From positions 1 through 42,834 of the forward strand of contig NZ_WTAR01000108.1 of NCBI RefSeq assembly GCF_013139515.1: a DNA stretch of 42,834 bases. Reading direction: 5' to 3'. This document shows, one piece after another, positions 24,789-31,733 of the stretch. Position 1 is the stretch's first letter. Each line of letters opens with the position of its first letter. The stretch comes from Lutibacter sp. (GTDB lineage Bacteria; Bacteroidota; Bacteroidia; Flavobacteriales; Flavobacteriaceae). Under the pieces are notes generated by a model that worked only from the letters and a program-made list of their open reading frames with translations, had not been told where the DNA came from and did no database searches. Position numbers and translations under genes: made by a program.

Positions 24789-26744
24789 CTATAAACCAAC
24801 TTGTCTCCAAGTCCAAGAAGATATGTCAACTTGAGCACCACTATTATAAGCGTCAGTTGTGGTTGCATCAGCACCATCAATTTGAACGTTAGATAATGCA
24901 CCATCATCTTTCATATCAATGTTAGTATCATAACCACTTAAGTATAAGTTAGTAATTGTAGCTCCAGATTCTTTTTTGAATTGTAAAGCTTTACCACCTA
25001 CAGTTGAAATTGCAGTTACGTTTACAAAGTTTGGATTATTATTTACTTTATCCCCTTCAAAAGCAGTAGAAAAACCTGCAACAGTGTGCGAAATATAGGT
25101 GTTTGTTACCGTTCCATTCCATCCTTCAGTCCAATCAACAGCATCATCTTCATTGTTTTCTAAGTAGATATTAGTAACAGATACAGTTCCGCCAAAAAAT
25201 TCAACACCATCATCAGCACCGTCAATAATAGCAATATTTTCAATTACAGTTCCTGATCCCACAGCATATAAAGAAACTCCGTTGTATTGAGATTCAGAAT
25301 TAATTTGAGCACCAGTTCCTTTAATTACTAAATATTTGATAGATCCTGAATTATCAGCAGAATCAACACCTCCGTAGATAAAACCACCTACTTCAGCTTC
25401 AGCATTTACACCAGCAGTTGTTGTAGATTTACCGCAAATAGTTAATCCACCCCAATCAGCAGGGCTAGCATTTACTGAAGACATTACAACTGGATTATCA
25501 GCAGTACCTTGAACATTAATTTTACCACCTTGCAATACTGCGATATAAACATCAGTACCACCTTTATCAGCAGAAATTTTAGTGCCAGCTTCAATAGTTA
25601 GTGTTGCTCCGTTATTTACAATATAAGAGCCTGTTAAGCTATATTTAGTATCAGCATTTAATGTTTTATCAGCATTTAATTGTCCGTTTAAAACTTCAAC
25701 AGGAACAAATTGACCGTTAATAAAATCCCAACCAGAAATATCAACTTTAGCACCTTCATTATATGAAGCTTCAGTAGAAGCATCAGCACCATCAATTTGA
25801 ACATTTGATAACGCTCCGTCATCTTTCATATCAAGATTAGTATCGTAACCACTTAAAAATAAGTTAGTAATTGTAGCTCCAGATTCTTTTTTGAATTGTA
25901 ATGCTTTACCACCTACAATAGAAATTGCAGTTAAGTTGTTAATATGAGGGTTGTTGTTGTCTTTATCTCCTTCAACAACTGTTGAAAAACCAGCAATTGT
26001 ATGCGCAACATATGCATTATCAATTGTTCCGCTCCAACCTTCAGTCCAGTCAATAGCATCATCTTCATTATTTTCTAAGTAAATATTCTCTACAGAAACT
26101 GTTCCACCAAAGAATTCAACACCATCATCAGATCCATTAATAACAGCAAGGTTTTCAACAATTGTTCCAGAACCTACAGCGTAAAAAGAAACACCGTTGT
26201 ATTGAGATTCTGAGTTAATTTGAGCTCCAGTACCAATTATTACTAAATTTTTAATTACACCTGAATTATCAGCATCATCACTACCTCCGTAGATAAATCC
26301 ACCAACTTCAGCTTCAGCATCAACACCAGCAGTTGTAGTTGCATTACCACAAATAGTTAACCCACCCCAATCACCAGGGTTTCCGTTAAATGAAGACATA
26401 ACAACAGGATTGTTGTTTGTTCCATTAATTTTTATTTTTCCTCCTTTTAGTACTGCTATATAAACATCTGTACCTCCATTATCAGCCTCAATTTGAGTAC
26501 CTGCAGGTATGGTAAGGGTAACTCCATCAGTAACAATAAACGATCCTGTTAATTCATAACTAGTAGCAGCGTTTAATGTAAAGTCTTCTTCAAGTTGACC
26601 ATTCATTGTTCCTGCTTTTAAATTTTCAAGTACAACATTTGTTGGTACAACAATTGGGGCTGGATCATCATTATCACAGCTAGTTAAAGATAATAAAGCA
26701 AAAATTGCTGTTATTCCAATAAATTTGAAGTTTGTTTTTTTCAT
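24789..26744 (-). CDS. Outer-surface lipoprotein built of two tandem 305-residue beta-helix-like repeats
   Basis: A 651-residue lipoprotein from the ATG at 26744 (MKKTNFKFIGITAIFALL, lipobox LTSC, Cys23 to be lipidated); an upstream ATG at 26786 would put 14 odd residues before the signal peptide. After an Asp-rich DNDD linker (often a surface-export signal in this phylum) come two copies of one domain, residues about 48-339 and 353-644, aligned with a constant offset of 305 and no gap. Each contains DWGGLTICG, EVGGFIYGG, GVEFFGGTVSV, IYLENNEDDA, DWTEGW and ALQFKKESGATITNL, suggesting a right-handed beta-helix. It is encoded after a TonB-dependent receptor and shares promoter boxes with it, so a role as the receptor's surface partner is likely. 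It has no SusD-like features. Confidence 0.8.
   Translation of the reverse strand: MKKTNFKFIGITAIFALLSLTSCDNDDPAPIVVPTNVVLENLKAGTMNGQLEEDFTLNAATSYELTGSFIVTDGVTLTIPAGTQIEADNGGTDVYIAVLKGGKIKINGTNNNPVVMSSFNGNPGDWGGLTICGNATTTAGVDAEAEVGGFIYGGSDDADNSGVIKNLVIIGTGAQINSESQYNGVSFYAVGSGTIVENLAVINGSDDGVEFFGGTVSVENIYLENNEDDAIDWTEGWSGTIDNAYVAHTIAGFSTVVEGDKDNNNPHINNLTAISIVGGKALQFKKESGATITNLFLSGYDTNLDMKDDGALSNVQIDGADASTEASYNEGAKVDISGWDFINGQFVPVEVLNGQLNADKTLNADTKYSLTGSYIVNNGATLTIEAGTKISADKGGTDVYIAVLQGGKINVQGTADNPVVMSSVNASPADWGGLTICGKSTTTAGVNAEAEVGGFIYGGVDSADNSGSIKYLVIKGTGAQINSESQYNGVSLYAVGSGTVIENIAIIDGADDGVEFFGGTVSVTNIYLENNEDDAVDWTEGWNGTVTNTYISHTVAGFSTAFEGDKVNNNPNFVNVTAISTVGGKALQFKKESGATITNLYLSGYDTNIDMKDDGALSNVQIDGADATTTDAYNSGAQVDISSWTWRQVGL
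24813..25688 (-). repeat. Tandem intragenic repeat, copy 2 of the lipoprotein domain
   Basis: Encodes residues 353-644 of the lipoprotein. It pairs with 25728-26603 at a constant 915-base offset; stretches such as the one ending ALQFKKESGATITNL are identical at protein level. Confidence 0.85.
25728..26603 (-). repeat. Tandem intragenic repeat, copy 1 of the lipoprotein domain
   Basis: Encodes residues 48-339 of the lipoprotein; see copy 2. By eye about three quarters of residues are identical between copies, with no insertion or deletion, which points to a fairly recent duplication. Confidence 0.85.
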
Positions 26745-26783
26745 TTTGATTCTATTGTTAGATTTTAGATATAAATTATAATG

Positions 26784-26791
26784 CAAATAAC
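26784..26791 (-). promoter_or_regulatory. Weak -7-like element (GTTATTTG) of the lipoprotein gene
   Basis: Only the TTTG half is consensus. It is placed between the TAACATT-type boxes and the start codon, 33 bases from the G of the nearest box, and would give a leader of about 35 bases. Confidence 0.35.
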
Positions 26792-26812
26792 TTTTTTTTA
26801 AAACACTAAGCT

Positions 26813-26880
26813 TTTAAGAGAATGTTAAGTGTTTATTATGAATTTTATTGATTTAATTTCTAATGTTAGGTAATTGTTAA
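26813..26880 (-). promoter_or_regulatory. Repeated TTAACATT-type boxes upstream of the lipoprotein gene
   Basis: On the plus strand TTTAAG (26813) and GTTAAG (26824) are 11 bases apart, and TGTTAG (26864) and TGTTAA (26875) are again 11 bases apart. AATGTTA occurs at 26821 and 26862. Read toward the gene these are CTTAACATT-like direct repeats, a layout typical of PhoB/OmpR-type regulator sites. Confidence 0.5.
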
Positions 26881-26895
26881 ACGGTATTTTAATGC

Positions 26896-26935
26896 AAAAA
26901 AAAGCGATTGTTAATTCTATAACAATCGCTTTTTT
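26896..26935 (-). terminator. Rho-independent terminator after the TonB-dependent receptor gene
   Basis: A 15-bp perfect stem (AAAAAAGCGATTGTT / AACAATCGCTTTTTT) with an eight-base loop, 21 bases past the receptor's stop codon. It separates the receptor from the lipoprotein gene, which has its own upstream boxes. Confidence 0.92.
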
Positions 26936-26956
26936 AAAAGTATTCTAACTAATTTT

Positions 26957-29692
26957 TTAGAACGTATATTTTACACCTAAACTTAAATTCATTCCTTTTT
27001 TATATGAACTTATAATCTCAGTAGTTTCAATTTGAGTTGATAAGCTTTTTACTTTTTGGGTGTTCTCAATAACTGGATCTAATATGTTTTTACCTGTAAA
27101 TTTTATGGAAAGGTTTTCAGATAATTTTTTACTTAAAACTAAGTCAAGTGTTACAAATCCTTTTTCAATAATTTCATCATTATACAATACAGCGCTATTT
27201 GTAAAATCTTCAGGAGAACCTAATGCATAAATTTTATCTGAAGAATAGTTACCAGCTAAAGTTGCTACAAGTTCATTTTCTTTATTATTTGAATAACTTA
27301 ACGCTGTGTTTACAATAAAATCTGAAGCCCCTTGTAAGTTAGATTCAACTTTTCCATTGTATTGAAATTCTTCTAATAAATCTTGTTTAAACCACATTTT
27401 AGTAGCGTTAAAATTAACTCTAAGGTTATTATTTTCAGTATCAATAATTGTTAATCTTGTTTCAAGCTCTAATCCAACTACATCCGCTTTTTCACCTGTA
27501 TTACCATACGTAAAGTTTCCTGACGAACCTCTTGATTGAGATAAATTAATTGGGTTTTCAATTTTTTTATAAAAACTTGTAAAAGAAACTAATTCTTTAG
27601 CTGAAGGATATAATTCCCATTTTAAATCTAAATTATAATTTGTAGATTCTTTTAAACCTGGATTCCCTTTTGTTACACGACCTGTTGGAGATACATACTC
27701 AAAAGGCGCTAACTCTTTAAACTCTGGAAGCGTAACTGTTTTACTTCCTGCAAACCTCACAAAATTTTTCTCGTTAATTTCGTATTTTAAATTTAAACTA
27801 GGTAAAACATTATCGTATGTATTAGCTAAAGTTCCTGCTCTACCAACATAATTTGCAACATCCCAAATTATTGCTAGTTCATCTGTTTCATATCTAACAC
27901 CTATGTTACCTGAAAATTTATTGAATCCAAAATCTACATTCGCAAAACCTGCATACACATCAAGATTTGCAAAATAAACATCTGGTGTTCTTTCTCTTAA
28001 AATTATAGTACCATTGTCAAAATTAGTTTTTGTAAAAGCGGCAGATAAATCATCTATTGAAGCTACCTGAACTCCTTTCGCTCTCACACCAATAAATAAC
28101 GAATTAAAGCTTCTTTCTTTCTGGCGAAAATTTCCACCAATATTTAATTTCAATGGATTATCACCATCTTTATTAAAAGTAATTTGATCTTTTATGTACC
28201 CGTTAATTTCAGTGTCTTTAATTTTTTGATTTGATTTTCTTTGTTGAAAATCACCAACGTGTGCAAATTGAACCGTGTTTTCATCTAAAATATTCACCTC
28301 GTTTCTAATACGGTTTGGTTCTTTTGCAACTACATAATTGTAACCAACAGCCCATTTTAATTTATTTGCATCGGTAATTGTGTGATTTCCTATAAACTGA
28401 TTTACAAACATACGTGTTTGTTTCAAATTTTGATCTCTAACAAAAGCACCATCTTCAGCAGGGTCTTGGTCAAAAACATATCCTTCTCCATTTCTACCTT
28501 GTTCATATAAATTGTCAATAGTTTTATTTACAAACAAACTATTATAACTTATTTTATGATCACCATTTAATCTGTACGTTAAATTAAATAATCCTGTCGT
28601 ATTAATTTTAGATTTGTAAGATTCAGCGTCTGTAAAAGAATTATCTAATACATTAGATCTGTATTTTTGAAATATTCCTTTTTCATGGCTAAATGAATTA
28701 TCATGAGAAGCCGTTGCAAATAATGATAAATCTCTACCAAATAATTGAATCTTTTTTCCAGCTGAAAAAGAAACGCCAAAATTAATAGGCGTATTTTTTA
28801 CTTCGGTATTCCAACTTTCAAATTTAACAGCATCAATTACTGCATATTTACTTGTATAAAAACCCCCGCTTAAATAGTTACTATTCTGTGTTGCTTTAAA
28901 ATTATTAAAAACACCATTCTTAATAACATTTGTGTTCGTTCCACTACTAAAACTTACTGAATATTTATGACCGTTAAATTCTTTTGTAGTAATATCAATA
29001 TTACCTGAAGATTGATCTGCGTAATTTTCAGTTGAATATGTTTTACTTACACCCACATTTTGAATAATATTTGCTGAAAACAATTTTAAATCTATATTTT
29101 TCTTCTCAACATCATCAGAAGGTACTGGTAAACCATTCATTGTAGTACTTAAATACCTGTCTCCCAAACCACGAATGTAAATATCTCCTGAGCCTTCATT
29201 TTTAGTAACACCTGAAATTTTAGATGTTGCAGCAGCTGCATCAGAAACACCTGTTTTAGATAATCTTTCTGCTCCAATACTTTCAACAATTAATGTTGCT
29301 TTTTTTTGTTCTGTTAAAAGCGCTGTTTCAGATTCTTTTTTTGTGCTTCCTGTAATTTGAATTTCACTTAATGAAACTCCTTCACTAGCGCTTAAAGTTT
29401 TATTAATGGTAACTGTTTCATCAGCACTTATTATTACATTTGGCACCTCTATAGTTTTGTATCCAATAAAGCTGAAAACTACCGTGTAAGTGCCTGGTGC
29501 TACTTTAATTTCATACGTTCCTTCAAATTCAGTAGTGGTTCCCGTTGAAGTTCCTTTAATAAATACATTTGCAAACGGTAACGGAGCGTTTTCAAATTCT
29601 TTATCATAAACAGTTCCTTGTATTGTTCCTGTGGTTTGACTAAATGCAATTGCATTGATAAACACAAATATTGCTATAAAAATTTTCTTCAT
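26957..29692 (-). CDS. TonB-dependent outer-membrane receptor with carboxypeptidase-regulatory-like N-terminal domain
   Basis: A 911-residue receptor from the ATG at 29692, which begins a proper signal peptide (MKKIFIAIFVFINAIAFSQ); an ORF start 13 codons upstream is rejected. Order: signal peptide, a CarboxypepD_reg-like beta-sandwich (about 22-105, IQGTVYDKEFENAPLPFANVF and YTVVFSFIGYKTIEV), the plug domain (about 120-240, containing GSGDIYIRGLGDRYLSTTMNG), then the 22-strand barrel ending MNLSLGVKYTF. It imports a ligand across the outer membrane with energy from TonB/ExbBD. The ligand is unknown. Upstream lie GTT-periodic boxes and a small secreted paralogue of its own N-terminal domain; downstream lies a lipoprotein gene. 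Confidence 0.94.
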   Translation of the reverse strand: MKKIFIAIFVFINAIAFSQTTGTIQGTVYDKEFENAPLPFANVFIKGTSTGTTTEFEGTYEIKVAPGTYTVVFSFIGYKTIEVPNVIISADETVTINKTLSASEGVSLSEIQITGSTKKESETALLTEQKKATLIVESIGAERLSKTGVSDAAAATSKISGVTKNEGSGDIYIRGLGDRYLSTTMNGLPVPSDDVEKKNIDLKLFSANIIQNVGVSKTYSTENYADQSSGNIDITTKEFNGHKYSVSFSSGTNTNVIKNGVFNNFKATQNSNYLSGGFYTSKYAVIDAVKFESWNTEVKNTPINFGVSFSAGKKIQLFGRDLSLFATASHDNSFSHEKGIFQKYRSNVLDNSFTDAESYKSKINTTGLFNLTYRLNGDHKISYNSLFVNKTIDNLYEQGRNGEGYVFDQDPAEDGAFVRDQNLKQTRMFVNQFIGNHTITDANKLKWAVGYNYVVAKEPNRIRNEVNILDENTVQFAHVGDFQQRKSNQKIKDTEINGYIKDQITFNKDGDNPLKLNIGGNFRQKERSFNSLFIGVRAKGVQVASIDDLSAAFTKTNFDNGTIILRERTPDVYFANLDVYAGFANVDFGFNKFSGNIGVRYETDELAIIWDVANYVGRAGTLANTYDNVLPSLNLKYEINEKNFVRFAGSKTVTLPEFKELAPFEYVSPTGRVTKGNPGLKESTNYNLDLKWELYPSAKELVSFTSFYKKIENPINLSQSRGSSGNFTYGNTGEKADVVGLELETRLTIIDTENNNLRVNFNATKMWFKQDLLEEFQYNGKVESNLQGASDFIVNTALSYSNNKENELVATLAGNYSSDKIYALGSPEDFTNSAVLYNDEIIEKGFVTLDLVLSKKLSENLSIKFTGKNILDPVIENTQKVKSLSTQIETTEIISSYKKGMNLSLGVKYTF

Positions 29693-29713
29693 TTCTAGTT
29701 TTATTTCTAGGCG

Positions 29714-29721
29714 CAAAGAAA
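29714..29721 (-). promoter_or_regulatory. -7-like element (TTTCTTTG) of the TonB-dependent receptor gene
   Basis: One mismatch to TAnnTTTG on the minus strand, 22 bases before the ATG and 22 bases from the first box of the upstream array. Confidence 0.45.
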
Positions 29722-29742
29722 TAGAACACACATAAACTACGG

Positions 29743-29790
29743 GTTACCTCGTGGTTATTTAATGTTCATATAATCGTTAACTTAATGTTA
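29743..29790 (-). promoter_or_regulatory. Array of five GTT(A)-centred boxes upstream of the TonB-dependent receptor gene
   Basis: GTT occurs on the plus strand at 29743, 29754, 29764, 29776 and 29787, spacings 11, 10, 12 and 11. Read toward the gene the units are like CTAACATTAAG, TTAACGATTAT and so on. One-per-helical-turn direct repeats just upstream of a -7 element suggest sites for several copies of a PhoB/OmpR-type activator (inference). Confidence 0.55.
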
Positions 29791-29825
29791 GGTAACAATT
29801 AGTTTAATTAAAGAGCAATAAGCGT

Positions 29826-30203
29826 TTAGTTTATTGAAGAAATATCAAAAGTAACTTCTAGCGCAGATAATGTTTGAAGTTGTTGTGTTGTTTCATTTGA
29901 AGCAACTATAACATTTTTAACTTCAACAGTTTTATAACCAATAAAACTATAAATAAGTGTGTACGTGCCTGGTTTCACTTTTAAAGAAAAAGTCCCATCA
30001 ATGCTAGATGTTGTAGTAATTTCAGAGTTCTTAACAGTTACATTTGCTAATAATAGTGGGGAATTGTCAACTTCATTATCAAATACAACACCTTCAATTA
30101 TTCCTTCCTTATTTGAATCAGTAAAAAAAGAACCAACTTCAAAAGATTGACTATGCATTAACGTGCTTGAAAACAAAAAAATAGCAAACCAAAAAATTCT
30201 CAT
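29826..30203 (-). CDS. Small secreted carboxypeptidase-regulatory-like domain protein
   Basis: A 125-residue protein with a signal peptide (MRIFWFAIFLFSSTLMHSQ) and one CarboxypepD_reg-like beta-sandwich (IIEGVVFDNEVDNSPLLLANV, DGTFSLKVKPGTYTLIYS, IGYKTVEVKNVIVASNETTQ). It is plainly a paralogue of the N-terminal domain of the receptor encoded next, aligned almost without gaps over about 80 residues. The reading frame is intact, it has its own upstream boxes, and it stops where the receptor's plug would start. It may be a free periplasmic domain that modulates the receptor, or the remnant of a lost receptor gene. There is no terminator between it and the receptor gene 133 bases on. Confidence 0.75.
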   Translation of the reverse strand: MRIFWFAIFLFSSTLMHSQSFEVGSFFTDSNKEGIIEGVVFDNEVDNSPLLLANVTVKNSEITTTSSIDGTFSLKVKPGTYTLIYSFIGYKTVEVKNVIVASNETTQQLQTLSALEVTFDISSIN

Positions 30204-30225
30204 TATTTATAATTTTATTCAATTA

Positions 30226-30233
30226 CAAATAAA
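30226..30233 (-). promoter_or_regulatory. -7-like element (TTTATTTG) of the small secreted gene
   Basis: One mismatch to TAnnTTTG on the minus strand, 23 bases before the ATG and 11 bases from the G of the nearest box at 30244. Confidence 0.4.
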
Positions 30234-30241
30234 CAGCGCTT

Positions 30242-30291
30242 ATGTTAATTAAATGTTACGTGTGTTTTATTGTTATATAATCTTAATGTTA
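30242..30291 (-). promoter_or_regulatory. TTAACATT-type boxes upstream of the small secreted gene
   Basis: TATGTTA (30242), AATGTTA (30252) and AATGTTA (30285) occur within 50 bases; the GTT cores at 30244 and 30255 are 11 bases apart. They share the core of the boxes upstream of the receptor and lipoprotein genes. The region is also upstream of the divergent dgt gene. Confidence 0.5.
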
Positions 30292-30357
30292 AGTTCTGTG
30301 GTTTTTATCTTATCAATAAATCTAAAGAATTAAGTATATTGCACAAAAATATTAATA

Positions 30358-31692
30358 ATGAATTGGAGTCAGTTATTATCTTTAAAAAGGTTTGGTGATA
30401 CACAAAAAAGGTTACGTAAAAATCAAGATGAAACCAGATTAGGTTTTGAAGTAGATTATGATCGTATTATTTTTTCTGATTCGTTTAGAAGTTTACAAGA
30501 TAAAACACAAGTTGTACCACTTTCAAAAACCGATTTTGTTCACACACGTTTAACACATAGTTTAGAAGTAAGTGTTGTTGCACGTTCTTTAGGTAGAATT
30601 GTTGGTGAACAAGTACTAAAAAAATATCCAAATTTAAGCGAAGAAGGTTATAAAATGAACGATTTTGGAGCTATTGTTGCTACTGCAGCTTTAGCGCATG
30701 ATATTGGAAATCCACCCTTTGGACATAATGGAGAAAAAGCTATTGGAGAGTATTTTAAAAACGGAAATGGGCAAAAATATAAAGAGCAACTTACACCTAA
30801 ACAATGGCAAGATTTAATTGATTTTGAAGGAAACGCAAACGGGTTTAAAATTTTAACCGAACATAAAGAAGGTGTTAAAGGTGGTTTACGGTTATCTTAC
30901 TCAACTTTAGGTGCTTTTATTAAGTACCCAAAAGAATCGTTACCTAAAAAACCTACAAACCAAATAGCAGATAAAAAATTTGGAATTTTTCAATCTGAAA
31001 TTCCTTTTTTTAATGATGTTGCTAAAGAATTAGGATTAATTTCTTCAGGAAATAATGGTAATATTGCTTATAAAAGACATCCGTTAGCTTATTTAGTTGA
31101 AGCTGCTGATGATATTTGTTATACAATTATAGATTTTGAAGACGGTATAAACTTAGGTTTAATTGAAGAAGAATTTGCGTTAGAATATCTAATAAAATTA
31201 GTAAAAGACACTATTGATTCTGAAAAATATCACAACTTAAAATTTAAAAAAGACCGATTAAGTTATCTCCGCGCATTAGCAATTGGAACTTTAATAAATG
31301 AAGCAGTTGCTGTTTTTTCAGAAAACGAAACCGCTATTTTAAATGGGGAATATCCGTACTCACTTTTAGAAAAATGCAAGTACGAAGCACAAATAAATGA
31401 CATCATAAAATTAAGTGTCGAAAAAATATATAAAAGTAGAGAAGTAGTTGAAAAAGAGCTTACTGGATACTCCATAATTACCAAATTATTAGAGGTGTTT
31501 TTAACAGCTTCAAACAATAAATTTGAAGGCTCATTAACAAATTACGATAAATTAATTATATCTTTACTACCCGAGAGTTTACAATCACCCAAAGAAACTC
31601 TATATTTTAGAATTTTAACTATATGTGGTTATATTGCAAGTTTATCAGACGGATTTGCATTACAACTTTATAAAAAACTAAAAGGCATTTAA
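30358..31692 (+). CDS. dgt: Deoxyguanosinetriphosphate triphosphohydrolase (dGTPase)
   Basis: Hydrolyses dGTP to deoxyguanosine and triphosphate, controlling dNTP pools. The 444 residues carry the HD-domain metal ligands: His in HTRLTHSLEV, the His-Asp pair in ALAHDIGNPPFGHNGE and the later Asp in YLVEAADDICYTIIDFEDG. The N-terminal part (KRFGDTQKRLRKNQDETRLGFEVDYDRIIFSDSFRSLQDKTQV) is the family's usual start. It is cytosolic and probably a hexamer. It diverges from the small secreted gene; a secreted-protein gene follows 41 bases later. Confidence 0.94.
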   Translation: MNWSQLLSLKRFGDTQKRLRKNQDETRLGFEVDYDRIIFSDSFRSLQDKTQVVPLSKTDFVHTRLTHSLEVSVVARSLGRIVGEQVLKKYPNLSEEGYKMNDFGAIVATAALAHDIGNPPFGHNGEKAIGEYFKNGNGQKYKEQLTPKQWQDLIDFEGNANGFKILTEHKEGVKGGLRLSYSTLGAFIKYPKESLPKKPTNQIADKKFGIFQSEIPFFNDVAKELGLISSGNNGNIAYKRHPLAYLVEAADDICYTIIDFEDGINLGLIEEEFALEYLIKLVKDTIDSEKYHNLKFKKDRLSYLRALAIGTLINEAVAVFSENETAILNGEYPYSLLEKCKYEAQINDIIKLSVEKIYKSREVVEKELTGYSIITKLLEVFLTASNNKFEGSLTNYDKLIISLLPESLQSPKETLYFRILTICGYIASLSDGFALQLYKKLKGI

Positions 31693-31733
31693 AAAATTTC
31701 CCCCTCATTTTTTTCGGTTTAATTAATATATCA

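Noticed and set aside
24789-26744. SusD-like protein next to a SusC-like receptor
   Set aside because: The lipoprotein has none of the helical TPR-type features of SusD and consists of repeated beta-rich units.
26745-26786. Upstream start of the lipoprotein (MHYNLYLKSNNRIK extension)
   Set aside because: It would place a polar stretch before a normal lipoprotein signal peptide; the ATG at 26744 gives the proper N-terminus.
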